Origin: Lobosporangium transversale
Lineage: Eukaryota; Mortierellomycota; Mortierellomycetes; Mortierellales; Mortierellaceae
DNA: 64,000 nucleotides
NCBI RefSeq assembly: GCF_002105155.1
Contig: NW_019029059.1
Location: 44,048-108,047, forward strand
Direction: 5' to 3'
The position numbers were made by a program, and so were the translations under genes. Shown piece after piece: positions 37,597 through 50,057 of this stretch (position 1 is its first letter; each line of letters begins with the position of its first letter). The notes below the pieces were generated by a model. That model saw only the letters and a list, made by a program, of their open reading frames with translations, made no database searches and was not told the DNA's origin.

Positions 37597-40500
37597 ATGA
37601 AAGCAAAGACCCCCGTCATGGTGTTGTCGCAACAACAGCAACAACCTTCTCCTCAGCAACAACAACAAACCCAGCCCTTCTTCAAATCCTCTTTCAATCA
37701 TTTTGCTAATTATAACAACAATAATAACAATAACAACGTTGTTAGGATTCGTCCCAATCTATCCCCTTCTCCTTCTTCCCCTTCTTCCCGTACCTCACAC
37801 TCTTTACCATTTAACAAACAACAACAACAACAACAACAATTGCATCATCCTCAAAAACAACCTCACACTCAGCAGCAGCAGCATCATCAACGCTCATTAC
37901 AACTTCGTAAACCTAGTGGTAATTCGGGTCAAAAGCATCACTATTACCAACAAAAACAACAACAATTCTTTCCTCGCCATGATAAAGACTACCATGATCT
38001 AGAATCTGAGCAATCATACAATGGCCCATGCCATTGCTCTCCTCGTAGTCCAATCAATAGACATTCACATCGTCAGCTCTCTTCTCAATCTCGATCCTCT
38101 CCATCACCGTCATCACCGTCATCACCAACAGTAACATCAGCAACGACAGGGACAATAGCAGCACCAACACCTGCATCTGTTCAGGATAAAAACAACAAGC
38201 TTGGAGGAAACAAGACGGACATGTCTTCATTTACGTCAGCACCCTCATCTGCGTCTGAGGTAGGAGGGTCAGTGAGCCCCCCTTCGTTTGCATCTGTTGT
38301 TCGGCCTAGAGCCGCACACTCATCACCATGGAAAGCTACAGTGGTCTCATCAAACTCTCCCGTCACTCCTGTTACTGTTCAGCCTGCCGCTGCTGCTGCC
38401 AATGATGCCGCTTCTCTCTCCCCCTCTACTGCTTCTGTTATCTCTGTTACTTCTGATTCCCCCTCTGTCCAGAGCACTGATCAGCAGTCTCAATCAATCA
38501 ATGCAGAATTAAATTTGCAGGAGAAGGAGCATGGACCCACTTTTCAATCCAACAAACGATTAAATACTTTAAGCACATCTTCCAGGTAAAGTGAAGAAAC
38601 TTTTGTAAATGCATACAACATGTGACATTTTACACCCCCTCCCTCTCTCTCCGCCTGTCTGACATCATTTGAAATCATCTTTCTCTTTCTATTCCATATA
38701 CGACTGCTTGCATTTTTTGATGCTTTGCTAGAACCCCACATGAACCAGAAAACACGAGCAGTGGCTATGATACATTTGGGACGGAAGATGACGCTACTTT
38801 TCATGGCAGTGATTCAAATGATACAGATTATTCCTCAGTTGTTTCAACCCCAGATGATTCCTTGGTTCTAGAAAAACGTCGCTCTCGGAAAAAGCGATCC
38901 ATTGAAAGGCTTATCGCCAAGAACAAAACTCTTAAATCATCTCTCGCTCAAGCCAAAGCAGACTTGGCTGCTGAAAGACACAGTAGAGCCATGATTGATC
39001 AGATCTACTTGAAGATCCGAAAGGAACTTAATAACAAATTGGAAGAAGAGGAGAACAAGGTGGCTAATCTAAAAGCCGAATTAGAGATGATGAGTGAAGA
39101 GCTGAAGCAGCAAAAGGAAGAACAGAGTCGTAGTAGACAAACATCATCCCAAGGGAGTCATAATGACAGTACCAGCAATTCTTACAAGATTGGATATAAC
39201 AGTTCTACTTATTCACTCTCCTCAGGACTTACGGGAGGGTTAATGCTACATCACTCAAATTTATTGGATAGCGTCTATGAAGAAGACGAGTTTTTCAGTT
39301 ATGTACCATCATTATCAAGCAAGAGCCAAATGAAGCAAGAGTCCTCTAGTATTGTACCGACATCATCGCCGCCACCGCCATCGTCACCATCATCCCCATC
39401 ATCCCCATCATCCCCATCATCCCCATCATTATCACATCTATCGCCTGATTCGTTATCCTTGAATGTTGAGCAACATGATCAAAGTGATCAAGCTCCAGTA
39501 TCTGATGAAGCTGTTGAGAAATCAATCTCCGCTGAAGGCGAAAAGGTAGCTGAGCCTGAGAAGAAGGTTACGTTTTCTATAACGCCCTGCGACGTTCTCA
39601 GCATTGCTCCATCTCACTCTACCATTTTCTCGGTACAGGAAGTCTTCATCAAGGATGGGGAAATTAAGGATGTAGGGAATGAAGTCACGAACGAAGAAGA
39701 TGATGATGACGAGGACGAGGACGATGATGATTCAGATGAAGCGCCTTGTACAATGATGGAGATCATGATCAAAAAGCAACAATTACAATCCTCAGAGGAT
39801 GATGTTCAGGAGGATTTACCGGCAGATGCCAATGAGACTTTTGATTCTATGGCACAAAAATTTTTACATCAGGCTCTTCATGCTAAATTTACGCCTGCCC
39901 GTATGATCCTTCAGTTGGATGATCTTTTGTTAAAATACGATTCTTCAACAGAAGACCTGGTCATGGTTCTGGTACAAGAATCGACAAAATGGTGGGAAGA
40001 TGCACGAATCGAGGCAGGAGGGCCTCTTACAGGGGGATGGGGGAATATTTCAGGACCATCTATTTCAAATACTGGAGGGAATCGTATCAACGCCAGTGCC
40101 AGTGCCAGTGCCAGTGTCAATGTTAAGGAGGCAGTGGAGACTCAATTCAAAGCGATCTATGTACCACTGTTGTTGAATTATGTGACATCCCATCAGGAAC
40201 AAAGGATGTTGCTGGATAAATTGGAGACAACCGTAAAGACAAATGCTCGATGGATGCGTAACCATACGGCTCAACTGATGGCGCTTTACAAGTTTGATGT
40301 CTTGGATGCAGATGCTATTCTTGAATGGTGGCGTCTATTCAAGGAGCCAAATGGCGTGCTCGGTCATGGAGGTGGTCTTCGTAGTATGGTATGTGAATCT
40401 TGCTCGTCTCGTTTATATATATATATATTTACTTGCATATTATGTCTTTATATGTACCTTTCTCAAACTAAGTCTTTTTTCTTACTTTTTTTATCGTCCT

Positions 40501-41246
40501 TACTGCTGTTGCGATTTCCTTGATTTTCCTAGAGCTCTAAATTTATCGCTTGGTTGGAAGATGAGGAAGAAGAATCGGACGATGATTCTGATGATTTGGA
40601 TGATTCTGATGAAGACGACGAAGACGAAGACGAAATTGAGGACGAGGATGAGGACGAAGTTGGTGAAGATGATGAGGATAACTCTGAATATGAAGGAGAT
40701 GTTGATAGAAACCTCGTTCGAGGAGGTTCTGTTAAAGAAGGACAAAAAAACATTGTTGGTCTTCATCTTTTTGGTACAACAGCAACGACTTTGACATCAA
40801 AAACATCATCATCACCATCACCAACATCATTGCCATTGACACGGAATCAACAAGTTTTTATGAGTTCTCAGGATGTCTTTAAATCATTGGACAGGGACTT
40901 GGCAAGAGCTGAGGCAGAGAAGGAGGAGGAGCTTATGGTGATTGGCTCGGATGATGGAATGGATGATCAACTTTCGAGCACATCTTCATTAGAGCGCATT
41001 GAAGAGTCTGAACGGGAACGAAGGATAAGCTTCTGTACAGATAACATGTATATTGACCGCGAGGGTCGGATCAGAGTTGGATCTGCACCCTCCATTACAG
41101 TGCAAATGTCGGCATCCGTATCATCGCTGCCGAAGACGAGTAAGAGTACAGTAATTAAAAACTGTTCACTCCTACTCCAGGAGGATGTTGAAGGTGTTGA
41201 AGGTGTTGAAGATGTAGAAGAGATGACAACAGCTCAAGTTGAATAA
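37597..41246 (+). CDS. Coiled-coil protein with C-terminal eIF2B-epsilon-type W2 domain
   Basis: Three exons (37597-38585, 38732-40388, 40533-41246) give 1119 aa. The first 330 residues are Gln-, Ser-, Pro- and Asn-rich. A charged coiled coil follows at about 376-465 (KRRSRKKRSIERLIAKNK, LNNKLEEEENKVANLKAELE). After a Ser/Pro linker and an acidic run, residues about 700-900 form a W2 (eIF5/eIF2B-epsilon/eIF4G C-terminal) HEAT-like domain: FLHQALHAKFTPARMILQLD, LLLNYVTSHQEQRMLLDKLE, AQLMALYKFDVLDADAILEW, then FIAWLEDEEEE and a long Asp/Glu tract. The end matches the eIF2B-epsilon pattern LMAFYQLEILAEETILSWF ... FIQWLKEAEEE. The nucleotidyltransferase and hexapeptide parts of eIF2B-epsilon are absent, so this is not eIF2B-epsilon. 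Function unknown; W2 domains usually bind translation factors. Confidence 0.78.
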
Positions 41247-41771
41247 GAAAAATGGAGGGTGGTTGAACTTTTATTTTTTTTTTATTTTTTTTTTATATAC
41301 ACATATAGTTTAGTGATTTAGCCATTCTCCACCTCCCACGCACCTCATATTAGTTGTCTTTTGCAACAATTGTACTATAGATGCTTCAATTTTTTATGGC
41401 TATGCATCTTTATATTGCATGATGGAACACGTTCCACAATGCTGTTCTGTATGAAGTATATGTATGAAAGAAACTTTAACAAGGTTTTGAAACCGACAAT
41501 GACATGTATTTAACAAGCACTAGCAGCCCTGTATAACGAAATGGTGCCAGCATAGCAGTGCCAGGTGGGAGAAAAAGAATAACATTTACACAGTTGTAAG
41601 TAGAAGAAAATAAGAGGCTAGCGCACGTGAAACGATACGCTTCTAAAAAAAGTTAAGAGGAAACAAAGACACTGTCGTACGTGAACAAGTTCGAGTAGAC
41701 AAAGAGAACAAAGTGTATAAAAAAAGAAGAAACGATATATATAAACAGAGAGAAGGAAAAAAAAAAGTCTC
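41247..41771. other. Convergent 3' region
   Basis: Space between the stop codons of two genes that point at each other. AT-rich, with no reading frame of note; both 3' untranslated regions must lie here. Confidence 0.65.
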
Positions 41772-42323
41772 TCACATCAAAGGATGAGGGGACTGTAGTG
41801 GATAGGTTGGGTCATATAAGGGGAGATGCGATGATCCATCATCTAATAATGGGCGATCATTTTGGAAACCATGATAAAACATCTGTTGAGGAGGCGCTGA
41901 AAAATAGTGGGATTGCATCTGAAGCATCTGATCCTGAGCTTGAAGTTGGTGATACTGAGCAGGATGATGATGCGGATATTGCTGCTGATGTGGATTATGA
42001 CCATGTGGATGTGTTGACGTCAGAGATATTGAATGATTTTGACGTTGAATCGATTGGAGAGATTGTGGAGGTGAGGATGAGACTAGGGGCGAGGTCTGGG
42101 TATGAGGAGTACTCATTTGCATACCAACATCCCGGTTGTTTAATGTAGCCTTCGAAGGGCTCACAGCATACATCCAAATACGCGTCTTATAGATTTTAAA
42201 CAAGTCGCGAACCAACTCTCGAAAATCGATACGATGCTCTGCACGGAAGTAGAAAGTCAACTTGCGGCGATCCCTGTGAGATGAGAATGGGGTTAGGCAT
42301 GTTGAAGTACATATAAAAACTGT

Positions 42324-42359
<36 letters not shown>

Positions 42360-44775
42360 TACCATTGATACTCAGCGTCAACAACTTCCATCGGTAACTT
42401 CTTCTGGCGAACTCTATTTTGGCACACCAACATGGCCTTGATTTCATCTTGATTCTTGTTTGCAAGCTGTGCAATTTCGGAAGGAAGAGCTGGGCGAAAG
42501 ATACGTTTTGGATGAAGTTCTTTTGAAGTACGTTGCCCCTCTTGTTGAGCACCCATGGCTGCAGCCTCTGTTTGCTCCTTTTGCAAAGCTTGTATTTGTG
42601 ATGGTGTGATTGAATCGTTCGTGATCTTCCCTAAGTCCTTTCCACGATCTGCTTCAACCATGACTAGATCACCACACTTGAACGTCATATTGCTACCATC
42701 TGCGACATAAAAAAGGTCACTACGACCAGCCTTAAATTCGACCAAGTAGAGTGCACCATAATGAGAGAGCTGACTGAGAGTTACACCCTTTCCTAGGTCA
42801 TTCGACCCCATAGCGTCCGTCGTTCCAGGAGTCTGATTTTGCTTGTAGTCATGTTCAAACTCCTCTCGCAAGTTCCAGCTTTGTGCTGCCTCAGGGGCGT
42901 CAAGTTGTAGCGATTCTAATGGTTGACAAAGGCTGAGTGTAGAAGTAGTGATAGAATAGACATATGGTCCCGACGGTCCAGCAACTGAGTGACGTCGCTG
43001 TAGATGCGCACTCTCATTATCTAGAAGGCTTCTGTTTTTCGACACAAAAACAATTGAAATAATAAGTACTAGCCAATAGCCTTCACTTGTTTTGTTATCG
43101 AACAGGGCTAGTCTATCGCTCAACGTTTTTTTAAAGAAAATTTACAAAAAAAGTAGTACCTGTTGCCATGAGGTCCATGTAATGATGGTGCTCCCAAATG
43201 CTCCGATTCCAAGAATTGATCATATGGTTGGAATCCAGAAGAGGGTGCAAGCGAAAACCTCCGGGGAATACGCTGTCGTTCCATTAATCGTTCTTGCTCC
43301 GTGACGGGTAGAGGCGGAAGTAAGTGGGGGCTCTCTCTAGGGGTCTCCCAGATAGGCGGTACATAACTGTTAGATGTGATTGATCGACGATGATTTGAAG
43401 GCACGGTCGACCTACTATTGTTAGTATTGTGAAACGGAAGACTGGGCCAGGTGGAGTATCCAGAATGTTTGCGCTGTAGAAATGGGTGCTGATCTTGGTT
43501 GTTGAGCTGTGACAGTGGGCCTGGATCAGTGCCAGAGGCCGATGGTGAAAGCAAATCTTGGTTTCCAACATTATAAAAAACGGTATTTGTACTCAAGCTC
43601 TGAAACGACCTTGGACCAAACGCTGCTGAAGTAGAAAAGCTTCTTGCACGAGTTGTTCTCAGATGCTCAGAGCTATCTTCAAATTCTTCTTCCATAGTTG
43701 GTAGCCCAATTCTATAGGATGAGCCTAATGGATCCACATTCTCCTGACTGTAGCCGCTTCGCTTGGCGCCATTCTGGGCATTGGCAAGACCAAGATTGAA
43801 TCCCGGGGGTTCTGAAAGAGAAAGACTTCTGAATGTACGGGGTTGGACATTAGGGACAAAGGGATCAGTTTGAAGAGCAGTTAATGTATCCTCTCTGGTA
43901 ACATTAGGGTTTTCACTACGTGTAGTACTGAAGGTAGATGTCGAGTAAGCGCCATCTTTTGTGACGCAGTCGTTCCAAAGAAACGAAGTCATGGAGAGAG
44001 GTGATTCCAACTCAACTGTAACGCCACTTTTGGGCGCTACGCTATTGTTTGGCTCACTGGAGATGTGAAGAGTGTTATTGCTATAACGCTGCCTTTCATG
44101 TTGTCCCTTCGTATTTGCATTAATCTCAAAGCGACTAAAAGATGAATCGTGACTTGGACTTGTGTTTGGTGTGTAAAATTTTGAAGATGGGTCGATTATC
44201 AAGCTATCGAGGGATGAGAGAGTGTGTGTAAACGCCTGCAGAGCCTGTGGCGATGGTGTGGTGGGTGTTTGTAGGGAGCCGTCAAGTTGCTTCTGTCGGA
44301 ATGGCGAAGAACACGAATCGTTTACAGAAAGACCATAACTAACAACAGGCGTAGATGATGTGTCAGAAACTGGGGCAGATACAGCCAATGGCTCAATAGG
44401 ATGCTCATGAGATGCTGTCGTCTCCGGTATGACCGAGGATAGATTGTCGTAGCCATGCTGCTTGTGTTCATTAAAAGCAATATCGTTATGGACCTTGGCC
44501 TCGATCCCAGAACTGCTTTCTGTGCTATTCTCAACCTTCTTCTCAGCACTGTTCTCAGAATTCTCAATGCTCTTCTCAACGCCCTTGTCAGCACTCTTCT
44601 GAGCACTGGTATTGACGTGATTGTTTGGTGGCGAGGAGATTGTTCCCCGAGGGGGACTGCCAACAACCTTCCAGCTGGTATGGTTTGAGACTGTGGACGG
44701 TTTATTGGGCTGAATGGGCCTTGGGGAGACAAGAGGTGGCGTGCCGAGTCCAGACGGATGCTGAGAACCGTCCAT
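41772..44775 (-). CDS. PSP1 C-terminal-domain protein
   Basis: Minus strand, three exons: 44775-43160, 43031-42363 and 42273-41772; 928 aa, GT-AG sites, phases consistent. The start is ATG 44775 (MDGSQHPSGLG). The first ~540 residues are Ser/Thr/Asn-rich and probably disordered. The PSP1 domain spans about residues 630-800: ALYLVEFKAGRSDLFYVADG, FKCGDLVMVEADRGKDLGKI, AMLVCQNRVRQKKLPMEVVD, AEYQW across the exon 2/3 junction, then DRRKLTFYFRAEHRIDFREL and VRDLFKIYKTRIWMYAV. PSP1 was found in yeast as a high-copy suppressor of DNA polymerase alpha mutations; its biochemical role is not settled, and the domain also occurs in bacterial proteins. The tail is His/Gln/Pro-rich. The bacterial form has a Cys in the RIxM segment; here it is Met-Tyr-Ala. 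Confidence 0.87.
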
Positions 44776-47700
44776 GATGGTCAAAAGAAATGTCTGTGCC
44801 AAGTCTATGTGTCAATGAAGAGCGAAGAATGAGAGAGAGGAAGGAAATAAAAATAAGAATAGAATAGAGAGAAAGAAGGAATGAACAATGGGCTGATGCA
44901 ATTTGGTGGCCAAAGAGAGTGAAAAAAAGAAGGCGAAGAAAGGCCCTCAAAAAAGACCAAGGGAAAGGGAAAATAGGCTCTTTTCTTGTTCTCCTGTAGA
45001 AGTGCAAACCTTCTTGAGCAAAGACGGTCACGGGGGAAAGAGAGAAACAGATAATTTCCACGCGTGAGTAAAGGGAAGTGAGGAAAAAAGAGAGGTGCTG
45101 GAAAGAGAGAGGATAAAGAGGGGAAGAGGAAATTAGGAAAGGGAAAAGGAAAAGAAAGGAAAGAAAAAAAAAAAAAAAAAAAAGTGTGAGACCAAGAAAG
45201 AAAAAAAAGAAAAAGCACGGTCCCAGAATGACCTTATTGTCTCTCATTTTTTGTTTTATTTGTGTTCATCATGGTCGTCTTATTCATGTTGGTTTTGTCT
45301 TTCCTATCATCAGTAAGCATCATTTTTTTTTAAACAGGTTGTATGCATAACATGTAACATGTAGCATGTTCACGCTTTATTTCCATCGTTGTTGAAAACT
45401 CTGTTGAAATAGGAATCGATTGAGACATCTCCTAAAAAGCAACTACACTGATAGACAAGCACTCTAAATTAACGAATAAAAAGCTCATTGAACTTGTTTC
45501 ACTTCACAAATAAACAATTCATTTGTTGCCACAACCACGACCATGTCCATGACCATGGTCATTGACTAGAAAATCATTGAAGAATGAATGGCCACCACAT
45601 GTTGCACAGGGCAGAGGCCACAAGGAAAAAATACATGTCCAAAGGGGGAGAACAGAAAAAAGGACGCTCTCTGATTGGTCGTCTTATTTCTTATACATGT
45701 CTTTTGTCTGAGCACAAAAACCTTATTCAACATACTTCTTACATCCTTTTGCCTTTCATGCAAAAAATAAAAACCCCTTCACACCGCATGTGGTTCGAAC
45801 ACTCATCGCATCGGGATGTCTGTAGTTTTGATTTCTATAACCTCCTCGATCTATTATCTATCCCTTACTTTGTAGATCCCTCTTTTTCCTCTTAAGGCCT
45901 CCTCGTTAACCATTGGCCCGTGCATGGCTACCCCACTGGGGAGACAAGCTTTGCATCCCATTATTGATCTACATGTTGCTCTTCATTTGTGTAATGATAT
46001 TGCTCAACTATGGATCTTACAAGTTACACTACATGTCTATGTACCAATTCATGCGCCCATGTTTTCTTTGTGCTGCTACAGGTCATGTGTCCCAAGTAGC
46101 CTACGCTCAGGGTAGTTGCTCATGCTATCCCACCCAACCTATTGGGCCCAGTCAGTCTATACTAGCATTTTGCCGTATAACCAAAGCCTTTTGTTCGTCG
46201 ATTGGGGCCTCTAATCCTACTGAAGTGTCCCCGATACTACCATCGCAGCTTCCCTCAACAGCTGATGAGCAGTTATGTCAACAAGTTCAAGTCGTTCAAA
46301 GACAGTAATCGAGCGGAGGAGAAGAAGATGGATAAGACGTTGGTTGGGGATTGGCATATCGATAAGCACGAAAGGGGATGAAGGAGGAGAAGTGTGAATA
46401 GGACAAGCAAAAGCAGTATTAGATTAATGACACGATAAATAATCGGAACATGCTGAACACTTTGTATTTTATGAAGGATAGAATGGAACATAAAAGCACG
46501 ATTGCCAGTAACTTAACAAACAGCTCTAACGGCTAGCGCTACTAGCAAGGGTAGGTGAAGAAGAAGAAAAGTCGGAATTAGAACAGTTATCATGGTGTGA
46601 GGAGGCTGGGAACTGTAGTAGGGGTGAATATCCTGAAAAGCATTTTACCTTCCATTTTTCGCTCAGGAAGCTAGTACTCTTTAAAGTGCTCATTTTTGTA
46701 CGTCTGTTCAACACTTATTGGTCAATACAAGTAAAGAGTAGTAAAATTGTAAATTAGTGGCAAAGTATGACACAGCTCAATAACCATATGCGTCGTTGAG
46801 TGCACTAAACAGCATGTCCATGTAGCTATTGAAAGGGGTGATAGTGAATTTATCCCTCTGTAGGGTCATCCAGTATTCCCCATACTCTTGAGCGAAATGA
46901 AGGAATGAGCCCTCATCTCCGAACACCGATATTGGATGGGATAATAGTTAGTCATTAATGTTGGTTAATCTTGATTATTTCCTTCTTCATATGGGAGGCA
47001 GTGTACGGTAAGTATTCATCCAGTTCATCGGCAATAATGATGTGAAGTGGAATGATCGGAGTGGGGAGGACAATGAAGAACGAGGCCCAAAGCACAAACG
47101 CATTGATATTCATATATTTTACACTCGTGTCCACGAACAGCAAGCTTTACCCAGTAATCAGTAGACTCAAATTATGTCACTACTACTTCTTCGGGTCTCC
47201 TTGTCATGACGGACCTTACTGCAATAGGCAGGGTTCGAGCCAAGCAAACCGCCTACTTTTCCCTATGTTGGGTCAGTATGTCTTTATGATTTTGTACGTT
47301 TGCACCTTTTGTATTCTTTCTTTTTTCTTTTTCTGTTCTAATGAGAAGTGTAGCAGCAACTCATGGAGCATTGAGACCTCCGTAAAAGAACAACGCTTGG
47401 TTTCGTTCTTTGCTTCTAACTAGCAGTCGCTATTTAATAGTTGGGGGAGCATATGAAAAGAGAAAAACAAACTAATGCTGCAAAGCTCTTACCCTTGAGA
47501 TTAACCAAGTTCAAAAAGGCCAAAAACATCAACATCTTCCTCCCGATTTTCTCATTAAACAATCGCAGCTAGAGTTCGAAACATTCAATCTTTCTCATCT
47601 TCACCATCACATTTATAACTTGGATGACCCCCATCATACTATCGAGAAAATAATATCATTCATCGTAGTAGAAGATCACAATAAGCCATCCATGTCGTCT

Positions 47701-47859
47701 GCATTGTATCCATCATCATTATTTCTCCTTAAATTAAAATACAAATATCAGAAAAAGCAGATATTCATAGGGAAATGAGTCAAGTCATCTGAATCATATT
47801 GAGAATCTAAAGCTCTCTAATAAATACAGTGCGATCGGAGTAACGCAGCTACTAATCAA
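44776..47859. other. 3 kb without a supported gene; possible exon remnant at 46.78-46.95 kb
   Basis: The first ~500 bases are purine-rich upstream sequence of the PSP1 gene, with poly(A) at 45164-45183. On the minus strand, 46945-46782 reads VFGDEGSFLHFAQEYGEYW, MTLQRDKFTITPFNSYMDML and FSALNDAYGY followed by a stop. It looks like a genuine C-terminal exon with no recognisable family. A hydrophobic frame at 47143-46955 could belong to the same broken gene. A plus-strand frame at 45913-46308 has a Cys-rich hydrophobic start but no known domain. Confidence 0.4.
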
Positions 47860-48290
47860 TGTGCGCCAGGATCATGGGTTATAATGTCCATCATGGAACG
47901 GATACTTGGCCAAATGTTTATAATCCATGCCACATCCTCAAGTTATACCCGCTGCTTCCAGCTGGACGACCAAACTGGCGGGGCCAATGCTAACTCATTC
48001 TGCATTATCAATAATTTTCCGTCACCATGATTTAGGTCCGCACAGGTCCTTCAGACGCGGACAATACCATCAGTTCTTGTGGTATGGCTGTTGAATCCCA
48101 ATCCCTCAACTGTAGCACAGAAGTCTCTGTTCCCTTCTTTTCCGTGCTATGCGACTATTATCCAAAATCTCCTGCTTGCCTGATAACATTTCTCACATAG
48201 AGAGCGGGCCGAAACCACATTATGGGGGCAATCAGCCACCTGAGTCTAGTCACCTGTCTGAAAAGTGCTGCTCTTCTCTTTGTCATTTAG
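47860..48290 (-). pseudogene. F-box/LRR relic (copy I)
   Basis: Heavily decayed minus-strand remnant. Recognisable pieces are LEDVAWIINIWPSIRSMMD (the family tail EDATWIVTNWPSIEY) near 47900-47960, and scattered blocks up to 48290 matching the ILSNCPRLK and LLADEQEI regions through many stops. Older than copies E, H and M. Confidence 0.55.
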
Positions 48291-49101
48291 GTGGTTTGAA
48301 TACCTTGGCTGTTAGATAGTATGGGGTAGTATGGCGCACTTAAGAGGCCCAATGTAAGTTAATAATAGAAAGAGAAGTTTTTTTTTTTTTTTTTTTTTTT
48401 TCTTTTTTTTTTTCGAAACTACACGCCACGTCTTAAAGCTGCTGACTAACAAACCATAGTGTGGTTTGAGCCTCATTCGAACCATATACAGATGAATAGC
48501 TGTTCCTCATATTATCTGGGTCATTCAGATCGAGCAAAGTAAAACGAATACACTTTATTTCTCACTGTTCAGTGATAATGGTAAAACTAGCCAATGGGAC
48601 GTAGGCAATTGATCGACCTTTTGGAATTCACGCGACTTTAGCTTTTTTGAAAGACAAGCGAGATGAGATAGAAAGATAGCAAAATAAAGAGGGAGAGACA
48701 TGTGAACATTTAAAAATATGAAGTTATGGGGATATGGACATATGAAAAGCTAAATAGACTCGCTCAATACAAGATTCTCTTTTCTTTTCTTTTTCTCCTC
48801 ACCTTCCACTGCCCTTCACAAACAATAGTCTCCTTTTGCAAACCAACACAAGCACGCAGGATTGGGCCCCCGTCGGCGCCGTCAAGTAAGTATGCGGCTT
48901 ATGAGTAGATGTAGTGCTTCGCTTTTGACTTCCTTGTTAGTCACTACCCACTGTCCATTGTCCACTCTCTGCCGTAGATCTAAAAAATATCCACCACACT
49001 TGCCGACTTGCTCACTTATCTTGGCGTTTCTTTAACTTTTTTTCTCGTCCAAGCTTATTCACCCACCTTGTTCTTCCTTCTAACTATGATGGGAAACGAA
49101 A
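48291..49101. other. Possible promoter and 5' leader of a lost gene
   Basis: Poly(T) at 48377-48410, then pyrimidine-rich sequence with a strong donor-like CAAGTAAGT at about 48884-48892. This resembles a spliced 5' leader for the isolated coding exon at 49102, but no transcript evidence is available. Confidence 0.35.
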
Positions 49102-49182
49102 ATGCTTGGCGCCGCGCCGCCCACCCCGGAGACTGCCGCGGTTATGGACAGTGCTTCCGGCACTAGGAATAAAAACCAGATT
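49102..49182 (+). pseudogene. Isolated first coding exon with a good splice donor
   Basis: ATG followed by 27 codons (MLGAAPPTPETAAVMDSASG then TRNKNQI) ending exactly at a GTAAGC donor in phase 0. Codon use and GC content are like real coding sequence and unlike the surroundings. No matching second exon follows; the next 3.9 kb are repeats and F-box debris. It may be the first exon of the MFS transporter whose second half begins at about 53097. That link is an inference from order and strand only. Confidence 0.35.
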
Positions 49183-49639
49183 GTAAGCACTCTTTCTGGC
49201 CTTTTCTCCATATTTTTCTTTCTTTTTGCCTTTATCTTTTCTTTATACTTTTTTTTTGTTGTCATTTTGGTCATATACACGACTCAATGCCTTAGTATAT
49301 ACACACAGCTTAATGCTCCATGATATATGCACAGCTAGCCAACTCAGGGTATACACACACTAAGCGCTTTTCGGTATAAACCCAAATCAGCGTAGCGCAA
49401 CATACCGAGGAGTCTAGAGCTGTGTATCACCTTGGTGTGCTTTACTGCGTATACGCTGAAACATGTTCTGCCGTGTATATGCTAAATGAAGGACTGCATA
49501 TCTACCAAGCTGTGCTCTATTATGCTGTGCTCAGTCCTCAACAGAAGAGTCTAACTGTGGATGTTTCTTATTTTATTTTTCTCCTTTGCTTCTTTTCTCT
49601 TTGTTTCTGCTTCCCTTAGAAGCCTATCCACTTCGAGAG

Positions 49640-49803
49640 AGGGACCTGACTCGACGGAGGTTTCATCCGATTGAGGCCCCCAACCGTGGCCAACAAGGGG
49701 GTCCCGCCTAATGGAGGCCCTCAGAACCATTCGGTGAGAGGTCCCAGCCTAGTGGGACTTCCCAGATCCGTTCAATGAGGGCCCCAGTCTAGTGGGGCCC
49801 CTA
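49640..49803. repeat. GC-rich ~39-bp imperfect tandem repeat forming hairpins
   Basis: Four to five diverged units spaced 38-40 bases (starts near 49701, 49741 and 49779 are clearest), each with a GTCCC/GGCCCC start and a TTCRRTGAG-like end. Two units contain perfect hairpins. In the first, 49741-49746 pairs with 49753-49758 (GTCCCA/TGGGAC, loop GCCTAG). In the second, 49779-49786 pairs with 49793-49800 (GGGCCCCA/TGGGGCCC, loop GTCTAG). The stems differ in sequence but remain paired. Much higher GC than the region around it. Confidence 0.7.
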
Positions 49804-50057
49804 CCATCCACTTCCAAACCCATAGGGTGCTCATCATCGTCAACGCCCAGGCCAAAGTTGACACTACCACCAAAAGAATCAAAAACAGAGTCAACGCCGC
49901 CGCCATTGCCATCGCCACCAATTCCACAGGCATTGGTGAAAACCAGACTGGTCCATCTCATTCATCTAAACCGGATCCTCCTCACTTTGTGGAGACCCGA
50001 GTCTTCCGTCGTGGCCCCTTAAAGGGGATTGTCGCGGTTGTTCTAGAGAGCTTTTAG
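49804..50057 (+). pseudogene. Relic of the TPX2-like gene (third copy)
   Basis: DNA around 49895-49955 closely matches exon 2 of the gene in the inverted repeat: a CCATCGCCACCAA motif followed by CACAGGCATTGGTGAAAACC. In one frame it gives PPPLPSPPIPQALVKTRL, against PPSPSPPKAQALVKTRL in the intact gene. After that the frame is lost and only a PESSVVAP-like echo of the repeat remains. The rest of the gene is missing. It lies directly after the hairpin repeat. Confidence 0.65.

Noticed and set aside
37703-38512. Plus-strand Ile/Leu-rich frames within the W2-protein gene
   Set aside because: Alternative frames of the Gln/Asn/Ser repeats in exon 1 of the real gene.
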